A DNA stretch of 44,642 nucleotides, from assembly GCA_033557835.1 (NCBI GenBank), contig JAWQRO010000283.1, positions 1-44,642 of the forward strand, in the 5' to 3' direction. Source of the DNA: Helochares maculicollis. Its lineage: Eukaryota > Arthropoda > Insecta > Coleoptera > Hydrophilidae. The notes beneath the pieces were generated by a model. It was not told where the DNA came from. It was given only the letters and a program-made list of their open reading frames with translations, and made no database searches. How positions within the stretch are numbered: position 1 is the first letter of the stretch; every line of letters starts with the position of its first letter. This document shows positions 12,401-25,995 of the stretch, piece after piece. The position numbers and the translations under genes are program-made.

Positions 12401-14519
12401 ACATCATGATTTTAGGATTTCTCAATCATCAATAAAATTAAGTTTTGAAACGATTTCATTTCATGCAGACTAAAATTCTTAGGCCATAGTTTACGAAAAC
12501 GTAGTTTATATAGGTGTAAATCTAAAACTTTGCTAATTACAAATTCTGGAAGTAAATAGGAGAGAGTCGGAAAAGAATGCAGGAAATCTGAAATGTCGCC
12601 ACATACTTTTTAATCTATTGAATCATAAGCTAAAATCAAATCTCAACAAATAAAATTAATCCAGAAAGTGAATTTATCTTCTCAGATATACAAAACGTGC
12701 AAGCTGTGCCTTCGGCAAAGCAGATTCGAATTTTGCTCTCTATTAAGAGCGTCAACCTAGGCTTTTTACATCAAGAAATATTTTGCCATTATGAACGTCA
12801 ACTTATAATATTTATGCCCTAACAAGGGGAAATGAAGAAAAATGTAGACAATAGAAAAACTGGATTGTAAACACAAAAATTTGAGTGTATAAACTTAAAG
12901 TATGAAAAAAAAATTGAAAATGCGATTAAACCAAAACGCAAATAAAAAGTAGAGTATCCAGAAAAACAAAATGTACAAATTATTAGGTGTATAAAGAAAG
13001 CATTATACTTCAAAAAACAAAATCTTAAAACTGATTGGTTGACTCTTCGATAGATTCATTCTAGTATTAGGAGAGTCGATACAAAAGCATCATGCCTTAC
13101 TTATAAGAGTCAGGATTTAGAAATCAATGAAGAATGAAAAATGGAGTGTAAAAGTATTCGTTTAAAATCATTATTTGAAGTCGCCTTTGATTATTTCTTC
13201 AACGCAAATCATAAGTCACAGTATGGTAATGAACAAACAATTAGTAATCCAAAAGAAATTAATCACTATTTCAGGGCTTTTAAAAAATCAGTAACATTCA
13301 GTCCTAAAATGAAAATGAATTAGAACTTAATTTAAAATTTGCTTAATTTTAATAATTGAGGAAATGTATATGCTAGCATGGCTTGGCTGGTAAAATTTTT
13401 TCATCAACTGAGCTGTGCATATAAAGACTAAGTTCAGGCGTTCTGATTGGGAATTTAGTTCAGAAATCTAGATTTTGAGAAGCGGATAAAGCTAGAGCTT
13501 ATGATTATAGTTTAAATACGTTTCAATTAATTTTGTTGTATGGAGGATAAACATTTTTAGAAAAAAGTTTTAAAGGCTTTTAAGTAATGCATTTTAATTA
13601 ATATATATGACTCAAGCTCTTGAACTGCTTACAAAACTGCAGTACTTAGCTTTTATTGCTGCCGTTTTAGCTATTATCGCCTCTAAGAAAGTGATGGAAA
13701 ATAACAAAAAAAAGATTTAAAAGTACGCGTGTTGTATAGAAGCCGGAGGCCCATTTATTCCGAGTTTAATTTAACGAGCCATCCGGTAAATTGCACCTAA
13801 TTCGCAAAGCCCGTTTTTCCTGGATAAAAAACAACACGAGCCCAAACCAAATGCGCTTCACACCACCACCGGCACAGGCTTAAGAAATGATTTCCATCGT
13901 TTTTAGTGAAGATGGAGTGTATGGAATCGCAGCACGGAAAATTACCGGTACGTGGGAAACACATGGTCTCTTCCGTTCTCGAATAAAGTATGAAAATTTA
14001 ATGAAAAATGGGTTCCGTTCCCAAATTTTATGACTGTGATCCAAGCGAGAAAAAATTTGTAGCATAAGCAATGTGCGGCTACCTACCGCCCTACGCCCTT
14101 CCATTTCAACGCTGATTCGTCCTTGGCTTGCGCTCGTGCGCTCTACTGTCCTTACCAATCAGTGCCAGAACAGTGTAATAAATTTCCCAATTCAGTATCA
14201 TTCCCAAACAAAATTTACCGCGTAGGGGCGCTGCTATTCCTTTTATAATTATAAAGTTTTCCAGCCTTGACGGAAACGGTTTCATTTGTCGAGTCTTCAT
14301 AATTTCACAATTTTATTGCTGTTTTTACATCAATTTAAATTTTCTGGTGTTTCATATTGTCTTGAAATTTGCACGGAAAGTAACTATTAGCAGTTTTTTT
14401 GAAACAACAAATTTGAATGCTTAACTTTTACAAGACAAGCCAGAATATTAATCGATAGGTTTCATATTACTTCTCTAAGATGATATTATTTAAATTTGGT
14501 AACTCAACAAAACCGTTCT

Positions 14520-14755
14520 CAGCTTGGATGGGATGCCCCGTATTCTCCAGATTTGGCACCTTCTCATTATATTACTTGCTTCTGTCTCCACAAAAAAAAT
14601 CTTTGACGGTAAAGAAAATTTGAGGGGCTCAAAAAATGCCGGGATCATATTTTTACTTGCAAAGAAAAACGATTATATAAGCGTACATTTATACTCTCCC
14701 AAAGACACGAAATTGTTTATCCAACAACCCAATATTTGTTGTTCATATTTCTATA
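14520..14755 (+). pseudogene. mariner transposase C-terminal relic
   Basis: The + frame reads LGWDAPYSPDLAPSHY, matching the mariner block around the third catalytic Asp (YSPDLAPSDY), but the Asp is His here (codon 14565-14567). After frame changes KKIFDGKEN fits the following LQNFLDGKxF block, and FTCKEKRLYKRTFIL (family FADKNxxFYxRGIxxLP) is recognisable up to about 14755. The N-terminal two thirds and both inverted ends are absent. This is the only transposon relic here in the same orientation as cpx. Confidence 0.75.
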
Positions 14756-17600
14756 CTTTCTACAAAACATTCCCCTTCCGTATATTTTTGGTTTGTTCCC
14801 TTCTATTCTAAAAGAACAGAGATGCTCGATCACACATCCACTGGATTAGTAGGGTTAGGGATGCGCATGTAAATTATTTAAAACGAAGAAGGGTTGGCAT
14901 TCAGTCGTCACAATTTATTAAAGCCGACGGAGTGAGCTAATGAAACTTTTGTCCGGGAAAAATTTAGTGTTGCCCGTTGACGGGATAATGCCAGCTTCTG
15001 GATAATATTGTGACCACTAAATTATATTGGATATAAAGGAATTGGATTAGGGTAAATCATCCCTAGTTTAATATTTCTGCTGCGAAAATCGCTCTCAAAA
15101 ATCATATTTGTGCATTTCTATTTGCTTAGCAACCTTTTTTACACAGATTGGACTCTCAATTTATCTATTTAAGACGATACAAAAATATTCAAAGGAACAT
15201 AGAATTTAATGGATTGAAATTATGGGTCTACGAATGAATGAAACTCCGACTGAAATAATTAAGCGATATGTCGTTTTAAAAACAACTTATAATACGCTCA
15301 TCACAACCTTCGGTTTTATAATAAATTATTTCATGGAACTTATAATTTCAATAGTTTATTACAATTTTTCACTTTGCTATATTAATAATGTATGTATATT
15401 TTGAACTTATTAAATTTAACTTGTCCGCAATTAACTATACAAAATTTTATTTTATTGATTATATATATTTTTAAGTTATAATAATTCACATATCTGCAAT
15501 TAACTGTGCTATTTATTTAATAATCGGGGCCTAGCTTTGTTTAACAATATTTGTTTCAAATATTTGGTTTTTATTTCAAAATTTCCATACAATTAAAAAC
15601 TTCAACTCAAATAAAATGTATTGCTGAATAAAATTAAACGTTTTATTAAAATTAAAAGCTTGTGTAAAATTAATGCCCGATTAATTCGAACGAAGCTAGA
15701 ATAATTTGAACACCAGCAGTAAACTAACAAGAAAAATCGTTTCTTCTCCGGCATGTAGTTCACTTGAACCAATCCTATTAGTCAAGACGAAAAAATCTCA
15801 TCCTTTAACCCTTAGCGACCCTATTTCTTTCAATAACTCCCTAGGAGCACCATTAGATTGCTAAGTCGTCCACTGAAATTAAATTTTTTACTCCTAACGA
15901 TTTTCTATTCCCGATCGCATTGCTTATTTTTATGCGCAGGCGAACTTTATCTTAGTTTCTCACACCTAATTTAGTTCGATCATTTTGCGTCGGAAGGTTC
16001 TTAAAATATTTATAATCCCATTTTAACAACAGAAACTAAAACTAGAAGACTATCGTATATAGCAAAGAAATGCAATAAACTTAAAAACAAGAAAATCCAT
16101 ATTTATAATAGTAAAATTAAAAGGAATTTGAAGGAAAACTGAAAACAAGAAAAGTCGTAGTTGTCAAGAAAGCATTGGGCATTGGAAACACAAATGCGTG
16201 CATTATAAAAATAAAAGAAATAGAAATATCCCACGTAATAACATACATCAAGAAATATGGCTCCCTTAAATCCCTTAGGTGTAGAAGAAAACTAAACTAA
16301 GCAAATATTCAGCGTCGCAACATAAAAGTTTATCTTTCCTTTTTTCTACTTTATACAGCACCTTATTTTCTTATAAAATGATATTGAATAACTAAAAACT
16401 TGGAGGAAAGTTATTAGAAGGAGAAAGCTGCGAGGGTACATTGGCAAAAACTGAGCAAGATGGAAAATTGATTTTTCGAGCCTGATAGAAGAAGAGCGAT
16501 GAAAAGCGAGTGAGTGAAAGAGAGCTTTAAACAAACTAAAGATAGCGCGCACTAAAAAATTCTCTGTTGGAAAGAGAAGTCGGAGAGAAACGGCTAAAAC
16601 CACGTTACAAATTCGTATGGATTTTTATGATCTCGTTATCCTTTTTCCCGACCTCAAATCTGCATAGGAGAGACGTAGAAGTGGAAGAAAGCCGTTTTTT
16701 TCTACAATTTTCCATTGTGCACGGTATGGTAATAGTAAATTTTTACTATAATTGGACAATTGACTAAGTTAATTATCCTTCAGAGTGGCTCCTTCAGGAA
16801 CTAGAAACAAATAGGCGACGTTCTTAACTTTGGAGGGCGAAATCATAAAATCGTCCTGTAATTACGCAAATTACAGACGCCGGGAATTTCTATCCCATTT
16901 TGGCCCATTAAAATCTTTATGAAGCGAAACTGTGACTAAAGCAATAATTACACTGTGTGGCGAAGAGGGGAGAAAATATGAGTGGATTAATACATGTGCA
17001 TCTTTCGATAAATACATGCTTTGAAGCAAATTTATTGGTGGACTATTAAATATAGTTTTTTCATAACTGGAATGTCGCAAATGAATCGATTATGATACTG
17101 TTATTACTGCAATTCACTATTTAAATATATATACGCAGGTACTTTTATGTAGCACAAATCTTTGTGAGTCTTAAGTCTTCAAAGTTTTATGATTTTTCTA
17201 TTTTGTTTATTTTTGCTTAAAACACGCATCCGTGTTACATGCGGTAACTCATAACCCCACGCTGAAAAAACCTTGCTGTACAAAACCATGGGGTCATTCT
17301 ATTTGAAAACAGATCATATATACGAAAGAAAAAATCATTATTCCGCCTCTTTTCAATATTAAGGGTTGTACTCAAAATATATATATAACTGCCATGAAAA
17401 AATAACCGCATTTGCCGATCATTCAACAAGAATATTTTTTTTTGTAAAGTTACTAGAGGAAAAAATAAAAAACTTACAAAAACTTTTTGACGTTTTAGCA
17501 GGGTTTGGATATATATTAATGTACATAACCGTCGCAGAAACGTTATTTTTATTATACTTTTACAAAAAAATTACTTTGAACCCTATTTTGATTGACTAAC

Positions 17601-18330
17601 TCACGTTATGCACAAAATAAAAATGAAGTTTTTCGCCAACCGGTCTGCAACAGGCCAGCACGCGTTTTTTGTACTTCCGTAGAAAAGTACACACTTCCGC
17701 GCTTGGTGAAAGGTTACTTTTCCCAGGTCTTCCGTTGTTTGGCTGCTAACAATGATTAGGATGCTCTTGATGACCATCTGTAGCTTCTTCCGTAGAAATG
17801 ATTCTACCAATCTGGTGTAGCATCAGGAAGGTGAGATGAGCAACCAGTTTCTTCAAAACGAAGATCACAGAAGTGCTTTCCCTCGCATCATCAACTTTTC
17901 CGAGCTTCCACATGATGCTGGAATTGACTGATGCTAGATCGAGCATCCCAAAGAAAATCCGCATCGATCACATTTCCGTTGTATCCCTGCTGTCGTATAA
18001 ATTATAGTAGAGAATAATATTCGGCTCTTCATCCGTTATCTCTTGCGTATGCTGATAAGTCGAAGCCACTAAGACGATTCTGTTTTTCACACTGTAGGGA
18101 AATGTAAAGTTTTGTCTTTGGTGTGAGAAAACTTTGGTTCAGGAGGATTTTTCGACGCTCTCCATGGCAATCCTCCGTATGTTCTTGTTCCAATAAAAGA
18201 CATGTGGAAAGGAGGATTACCTTCTGTTCACCAGAGGTATATTGATGAACATATTGTCACATGCCACCGTACGATTGGTGTTGTATGTTCGAGCCGTTAC
18301 AACATGAAAAAAGTATTCGCCGATACGTAA
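17601..18330 (-). pseudogene. piggyBac-family transposase relic
   Basis: The minus strand from about 18330 down reads GEYFFHVVTARTYN, then TVACDNMFINIPL, the piggyBac CDNxFTSIPL motif that carries a catalytic Asp. Next are SVKNRIVLVASTYQH (family KKxVxLLST) and EEPNIILYYN (family xPEIILxYNKTKGGVD). Then, after frame shifts, MRIFFGMLDLASVNSSIMW (family RWPxRxFxxMLDIAxxNxxI) appears, followed by the C-terminal Cys-rich tail RKCVLFYGSTKNACW. The order is collinear with the family. The N-terminal third and the ends were not found. Stops and at least two shifts make it inactive. Confidence 0.82.
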
Positions 18331-18779
18331 TTTGTTTTTTAGCTAAGAAGTTGTTTGAAAAGGATCTTGTAATTTTTTTAACTTATGGGCGTTTTATTTT
18401 GTTTATTGACACCACAAACAAATCGATTTGAGAAAACAGATCTGTGCCGAGTTATGTTTGTAGCTTCCCCGGGGTAACTAGCTACCCAACGTCAATAAAA
18501 TGAACACTGAAAACGCTGTCACGCATTTTTCGACTTCCTATGTAATGGAGTCACATCTTACGCTTATCTACAACCTCAGATGCCGTTACATGCATTCATT
18601 TCGAAGACTTTAGACCTCTAGTTTCACTTTTTCTGAGACCTGGAGTAATCAGTCACCCTTGTGGTTTAAACAATTCCTATCTTTTTACATCCCTAAAAGT
18701 TGTAAAAAAAACTTACCAATATTTGACCATTAAAATTTCTTAAGCTATTAGAAAACGAACTATAGCAACAAATTTATTG

Positions 18780-19060
18780 GTAATTTGACTCCAAAATTGT
18801 GACGGAACTCCACTTTTGTGTTCCCTAGACTTTATTTAGACGTTTGTTTGCATGATTTTTGTGTATATGCCTGTGTATGTGTCTGTATGTAAACCCGTTC
18901 ATGGTCAGACCGTTTGTGGTAGAGCGATGAAATTCGGCATACTTGCTTAACTACACAGTTTTGAAATTTTTTTTGTAAATTAGTCATTACAATAAAGCAA
19001 TCCAACTAAAAGTTTCTGCACATCTTTAATGCCATGAGAGAAACAAATTTTCAACAGCAC
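18780..19060. other. possible unclassified old repeat
   Basis: The stretch cggaactccacttttgtg through gtgtatgtgtctgtatgtaa and agcgatgaaattcggcat has the look of the G/T-rich 'tgtctgt..gaaattcggca' sequences common in degraded eukaryotic repeats. No coding frame or terminal structure is visible. Assignment is a pattern impression only. Confidence 0.2.
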
Positions 19061-19369
19061 AAGTTCCGTTTTTAGTAGACTAATAAAATCATGACAAAAG
19101 TTGTAAAGAGAAGCAAAACGATGCAAAAAATGATATCTAAAACTTGGTGATAAACAATATCTCTCCTAAAATCATATTTACCAAGCAAAAGTTTGGGTAG
19201 CCCTCAGAAAAAACATTTCAACAATAAGGGCCAAAACACTACGCAACGGAGTAGTAAACGATGTTTGAAGTAAGGTTTTGTTGCCCTACTCCAGATTTGC
19301 CAGATTCGTGGTGTGACAGTGCTATTTTTCCAAAAGGTGGAATTGGAAGAAAATCAACATTCTCAAGTC

Positions 19370-19430
19370 CCAGCCGCCGGCGGTGTTGTGGGTGACACTG
19401 AGCGTCGCGACGCGCTCGGAACGAAGCGAT
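19370..19430. other. short GC-rich block with 12-base perfect palindrome
   Basis: Within AT-rich intron DNA the block has gccgccggcgg and then the palindrome GCGTCGCGACGC at 19402-19413, flanked by GA and GCTC, which almost extend it. Function unknown. It could be a binding site, a structured RNA stem or part of an old repeat. Confidence 0.4.
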
Positions 19431-22400
19431 GGAATGGAATTTAATTCCTTTCTCAATTTTAGTCGGCAGTTAATCACAACGATTGCCTTTATTTATCAAA
19501 GTCTGCAATACACAAGAGGTACTAATGAAACGAGCAATAAGGATCACCGTAAATCCTTGTAGATTCTGGTGGATTTGCCTTTGCGACTTTGTCTATTCTT
19601 GTTTTCGCTCGCGATTACAATTCATTGTCATCAATTAGGGAATCGAAAGGGATTTTATTTATTCCCTACAATAATTTAGAGTGACTTACGGCTGTAAGCG
19701 GAGATGAAAATTTAATAACCTATGTCCGTATTGATTCACTCTTGTTGCAGTTCAAAGCTAAACTGTTTAGACCGGAAATAATTTGTTTAGAGTCCCTCAA
19801 AATTAGTTCTAACTGACAAACGGGATTCCAAACAAGGCAAGGGAGCGGCTTTACAATACACAAATGCTATCTGATATTCCACCAGGTTTCCATCAAAGTT
19901 ACCTTTAACACGTTAACGAACAACTAAATCATTCCCTAGCCCTTGAATTCAACCCACATCACATACTCATGGAGGCATGTACATCCACAAACACGTAGAA
20001 ACGCGGGAAAAGCGAGAGATTATAAAGGAAAAAAGAGCAAGTACTACTTCCTCTCTTCTTTTTTTCTAAATGTAATGCTTTTAAATGCGATCGTACGTTT
20101 AGGAAAGTTCCCCGCCACCGTTTCAGCGACCACTAAAGCATCCGTTTGAAGTTCGAAACATTGTTTTTCAATCCACTTTATAAAATTGCTTATTAAATGT
20201 TCTAAACCATTTTTATGTGAGGGCATTAAAAGCACGTTAAGCGTAACAACAAAATCTCTTTTGCGCGCCAAGGATCTCCCTCCGCCCAACTTTAGCCCTT
20301 TTTAACAATAAAAGATTTTATTTACACCCGATTTTACGAGCCCGGATAGGCAATCCCAGGGGAGATCCCGCTTCGCCTGCCTCGCATCCTTTACGATAAG
20401 GACTAACGGGACGTAGGACTAGGGCACTAGACATTGTATTGTCATTGTGAAATAAGATGGAGCGGAAGTTTAGAGTTTACATTTAGAAATTCGTGACCTT
20501 TTTGCTACAGATGGCTTTCGTGTCGATACACCCGCAGGAATAATTTCTGCCGATATCCAAGCATATTGTTTTGTTCCTATCATTATTAAACTTTAAAACC
20601 CCTCTCTAAACTGTCTTTAGAACACCTTTAAAATATGTAAATCATAAGTGTTTGTATTTAACACATTTTAAAACGACTAATTCTCGTGTAAACCTAAAAA
20701 AACTGTTTACATTAATAGATTGTGGTTAAGCTTGGTACATAATATGTTAGCCGTACGCCTAATTTCATTGTATAAGAACTAAAAGTGTAGAAATGTTGAA
20801 TATATGCTTATTAGAAGTATTTTGATATATAAGAATTATTTAATATGGTTAATAATAAAATTTCGTCAGAAATCCAAGCACTTATTAATTCCTAAATAAA
20901 AATTGCGTGATACAGTTAAGGCCAATCGAGGTGAAATATTTTTATTCCGTGCAAAAGTGTTAGCAAAAGAGGTAATTAAATAATCTTGGTGCTTTTGCCC
21001 GTTTCTTTCATTATTTTTGTCGTTTCCATTTTGCGCCGCACCGTCCCAATGTCGTTTCGCCGTTGTTACCCTGGAACTCTGGGCCCCTTTCTATATTCTG
21101 GTAGGAATGTGAAACGACCAGGACTTTGCTTTCCGCTCCGTTGCTTTCTTGCTGTAATTTATTCTAATAGCTTATTATATTAGTTCATTATAATTGGGTG
21201 AGCATTAGGGAGTCATTTATGAATGTAATTCCCACTTTTGCCTTGCTGCTGGCTAAAATGCACTGGTTGAGAAATAGAAGATCGTATTCTTGTACACTTG
21301 CCCTCTGCTTATGAAAACTACAGTGTTATAGCATTTTAATGAAATTATTAGTATAAATCTAGTTCGATTATTTTTCTTTTAGGACAACATTTAAATCAAA
21401 ATAATAAGCGTAGGAAAACGTGTAAAATGGAATCACTTTTCAATATACTATAATAGTACATTAAGCAACAATCGTGTCTTTTAATTTTCGCGCTTAGCTG
21501 CATTTTTATTGGTATGATATAGGTACATCAAAGATAATCGCATTGTAATAATACTGATGTGCGTACAAAACTATGTTTTGTTTTAAACTGCATTGTAAAA
21601 AAATCGTTCAACATATATATGCGTTTGTTAACTAAATTACTATTTTTTACATGTTTATTTAGAAAAAACATATTTTGGGATGTTAATATCATCCCATTAG
21701 GCTTACAATTAAGTTACATTTTCTAGCATGGGCGACTTTCACAATTGCCGTTACAAATCAAATATATAATTCTGGACTCTTTAAACTTGCAATATAAATT
21801 AATTGACTGACTAACACTAATAGGTATTTAGCTGAGCCCAATCGGAAAATAGTAATACAAAAAGTCACAATTCTAGCTGCACAAGTTGGGCAGGGAGCTG
21901 ACAATAACACCCTCCAGCACTCTACCCCTTCTCTTCTGATTCAGGCCAAGCTAGTAAGGACTTGTATAAGTCTGCTATAGCAAAAGCGTACAACCAGTAG
22001 TACTGCTTAACCCAAATTGTTAGTTAGTCTCCAAAAGGTCGACCAGAAAAAAAAACAAATACTGTAATTTTTTTGTTTCAGCGTACAAATCCTGTAATTA
22101 AATATGAAAACATAGTCAAGAAAGTTGTCAATTCTTAAAAGTAACAATTTTTAATCTTCTAAATTCTAAATCACCAATCTCATACATTACAGTTCTGCAC
22201 AGCATATAATCTAGCTATAGTAAATTTGTAACAAATACGTCTTCGTTCTATCTCTCAGTGTTTATCATACAATAATTTTTTTAATTTTTCATTCATGGTG
22301 TGACAAACAACCATTTGTTACTACGAATTGTTCTTGATAGTTCAAATATCGTTTGATAACATCATTATAGAAATAATTGCCAAATATTTCTCTATTTCCT

Positions 22401-22687
22401 ATCTACTGCTGCTTTGTTTTTCTGACTAACATCCGATTTTGTGTATACATAAAACAAAAAATCTCTAATCAGAGAAAAAGTAATAAAAATGGTTAAATGA
22501 AGTAAATTACATTGCAATTTTTAATAAAACAAAGAAAATTTCAGCTACATAATTGAATTTGCAAAAATTAAATTGTTGAAATCAAGCTGGTGATTTGAAC
22601 TTGAGATATCGTAAACTTGCTTTAATGTTGATCATTTAAATGTTATGAAATTTTTACCCAATATAGGCTCTGCTTTAACAAAATTGT

Positions 22688-24260
22688 ACGAAAATGAATA
22701 TAGAGATTAAAAATCGCAAGCATTTCGATCAAGAAAAATCAAAAACCTTAAGTGACGTATTAACAATTAAACTGCATAGGCGGTCGATTTTTTTTCTGAG
22801 AGAATTATAACAGTTTGATGATATTTCGTTTTGATTCAATGCATAGAAAATTTAATATTCTCAAATATGTCTCTACTGATTCTTGCCCACGGTTGGTCTC
22901 GCTTGAATGTTTATCTTTCACACGATAATATAAATGTTAGACAAGATTTACCCAATGAAAATTTTGTTTCTCCATTTTTTGCAATTTTCGATCAATATAG
23001 CTCTGAAATACACAAAAGTTGCATAAAGAATAAAAGTCATTAACCCCACAAAGAAATAGTTCGATCGAGAACTCTACGAAAGACTCAACTGACACATTAA
23101 CAAATAAATTGCAGAGATAGTTTATTCTTTCTAAAAAAGTCGTAAATATTTGCTAAATTTTATTTTGTTTTAACTCATTGCTTACCCAATTAAATAATTT
23201 CAAGTATTCCCCTATTCATAGTTTTTTGCTGATATTTTGGCAACAGCTGATTTTGCTTTGGTGCTCATCATTCAAAATTTGCATAATAAAAAATGTAGAG
23301 AATAGAAAGTTTTAAAATTACAGATCGTTCGAGTGGACAACCTAAGAAGTAACTGTAGTGACACATGCACACATACATTAAAAAGGTGGTTAATTTTTTC
23401 TGAGAAAATTAGAACTATTTGATAAATTTTATTTAAGTTTCTCTAATATTCCTGAGCCATTTTTGGCTTTCTGCTAATATTTCTCCAACGGTAAGAATAT
23501 TCATCGTTCCGGACTCGAAAATTTCGATTAGATTTTAAAATTAGCACAATTTAAGCTCTGAAATTAATAAAATTTTCACGGGCGCTACAAATTGGGAGAT
23601 TTAACTTACATATTAGAAAAATAAAATAAATAAGAACAATGATGTTTTGAAAACATTATACAATACATTACATACATTAACCAACGGTTGACGAAACGTT
23701 TCCAACAAAATTAAACAACACTCGCTAATTAAAAAAAACATTGCAATATTTTATGAAAATTTAGAGAATTTCAATTAAGTTATTGATTTTGCAAGAACTG
23801 ATTTGGTACTAAAAAGTGGTACCTTCAACAAAAAACTAAAACATAAAGTATAATTTTGCTAGTGCAGAGTTTTAATAATTGGAAACTGGGGGAAAGTTCA
23901 TTGCTCGGAATTTAAATAATATTAACTGTTCTATAGATTTAAACAGTAGCTATTATATTTCTCACATTTTTGTAATTTCCTTACATGATTAGCTCTGAAA
24001 TTAATAAAATTACCACAAAATTTGCTTAGAACCTAAAAATCACAAGCAGATAGATCGATCAAGAAACCTACGAAGAGACAACTGACTGACTTTAACAAGT
24101 AAATTGCAGGCATTGTTTGCAAATCATAATTTTAAAAAATTTTATTTTGTTTCTAATTCAATACCTGTTGAGTTCAATAATCTCAAATATTTCACGACTA
24201 TTATAAGTTTTTAGCTGATATCTCGCCAACGATTGTTCTTTATGAGAATACACTTATTTA
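22688..24260. repeat. degenerate long-period tandem repeat
   Basis: Related blocks recur. The block opens with TCGATC-AAGAA, then CTACGAAGA, CAACTGAC, TTAACAA and TAAATTGCA, then TTTTATTTTGTTT, CTCAAATATTTC, TTTTGCTGATATTTC and CCAACGGTTG. Openings are visible at about 22725, 23061, 23325 and 24055, and a weaker one may lie near 23690. A second landmark, AGCTCTGAAATTAATAAAAT, occurs at 23554 and 23991, with a shorter form at 22999. Spacing varies (336, 264, then 730 bases), so copies have diverged by insertion and deletion. The unit is about 270-340 bases. No coding frame is shared and no known family is recognised. Fragments of the same style may extend to 22380 and 24600. Confidence 0.65.
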
Positions 24261-25934
24261 CTAAAGTAATCTTGACTTATGCTTCAAAAAACTTTTAAAT
24301 ATCAACCAATCTAGTCTATTTAATTTGGATCGAATCAAAAGACCTTAAGAATTAAAAATTTCGTTGTAAATTTGTAGTCGGTTATGTTACATGTTTTGAG
24401 TTCATTGTAGAGTTGAAACTATAAAAGAGCATTTGCACTGTAGATTGATTAAAATCTATAAACGTAGAGAATTGAATAAAACGCATTAAAAGTAAAGAAA
24501 GACATTAACTTTTCAATAGTTTGATGAATTATCATTAAATGTGCATCACATTGACTTCAAAAGATTTAATTTAAAGAGTAAAAGTACTAAATCCAAAATT
24601 TTTAAACGATTTTCCCAAGAAACTATTAACATTTACAAAAAAATTGCATAAACGCTAATAATCAATAAAATAGCAAGCAAACCATGTTTAAAATTATAAT
24701 CGTATTTATTTAATGCATACACAATTCAATAATCTTTAGGCAGCTTAAATTCAATTTAATAACATTTTAACAAGCCCTAGAAATTGTTCAAAAACTAAGT
24801 AACGTTTTCAAAAAACTGAAGAAGAAATTCAACTCAGATAATTTTTAATTGGAGTAAAAACTCTGAAACTATTAATTTAATTAATAACATTGCAATTTGC
24901 ATTGAAATTGAGAAAATGTCAACTGAGTTGTCATGTAAGGAAAGCTCACTCTATAATTTCGAAGAATTTCATGTTAAAACTAAAGAAAGATATTCAATTG
25001 CCGAAATTTAGAAGAACTTCAATTATGAGAGACTCGCTTGAATCTATGCACAGAAAGATGGGTGGTGTGAAATGTTTTGTAATTTTTTCTCTTATATGCT
25101 CTAAAACTAACAAACGCAGTGAAAAAAATGTGCATAGAGTCTCAAAACTGTTAAAATATTCTTAAAACTAACTTATTATGTATTCGATTTGAAATGAAAT
25201 AAATAAGACATCTGTGATGTGAAGAAAGTGATTAGAAAAACTTTTGAATGTGCGAAGGAAAAATGTCAGGTTTTGAGTAAAAATAATAATCCAACCTTTG
25301 AAGAGTATTCTCAAACTGATTGTATCTTCAGCTTACTTGCAAAAACCTCAAGCTAAATTAGTGTACCTTGGGAAACTGTTAAAACAACTTCTATTAGTTC
25401 TGGTGGTTAAGTTAAGTAGGGAAGTTTTAATAAGAGTAGTAATGAGGGAATTTTAAATATTTATTCTTTGGTCCTGTATTTAGTCGGGACGGAAGTTGTA
25501 AAAAGAATAATACTCTCGTGCAGCCATTTTAAGTATGTAGGTTAATGGAGGCTAATTCATTCTATATCGAGGAAAGTAATCGCTTTCTCGTTCCTGGTTT
25601 TAAATAAATTTGCTTACATAAAACACCAACTAAAATCGATTTTATATTTAATTAATTTTCTTTTGCAGGTAATGGAATGAACTCTATAAGACACCTACTG
25701 TTGTAAATATGGAAGTTCCACGACGAAACTAGGATTTGTGTTTGAAAATCGTTTATTAAGATCAATTAAATAGCCTGTCTTGGAAACCTCATGGTAAGAT
25801 CAAATTTTCAAAGTTGGAAAAAATCATTTTAACCCATACTAGAAGCACTAGACCGAGTAGCTGGATTAAAGGAAGTACAAAAGGAGTTGAATGGAAAACG
25901 TCATCTCCTAGGATAATCTTAATCGGGGTCAAAT

Positions 25935-25995
25935 TGACTCTAGTAGGGAGTCCGTTAATTTATAGCGACTCCCTAACGGAGTCAGGTTGACTCCC
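25935..25995. repeat. palindromic GACTC/GAGTC cluster
   Basis: Five GACTC or GAGTC motifs fall within 60 bases. AGGGAGTC (25945-25952) pairs perfectly with GACTCCCT (25967-25974), and GAGTCCGTTA with TAACGGAGTC at nine of ten positions. It immediately precedes the GC-rich open block. It could be a hairpin, an insertion-site signature, or a factor-binding array. Confidence 0.5.
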
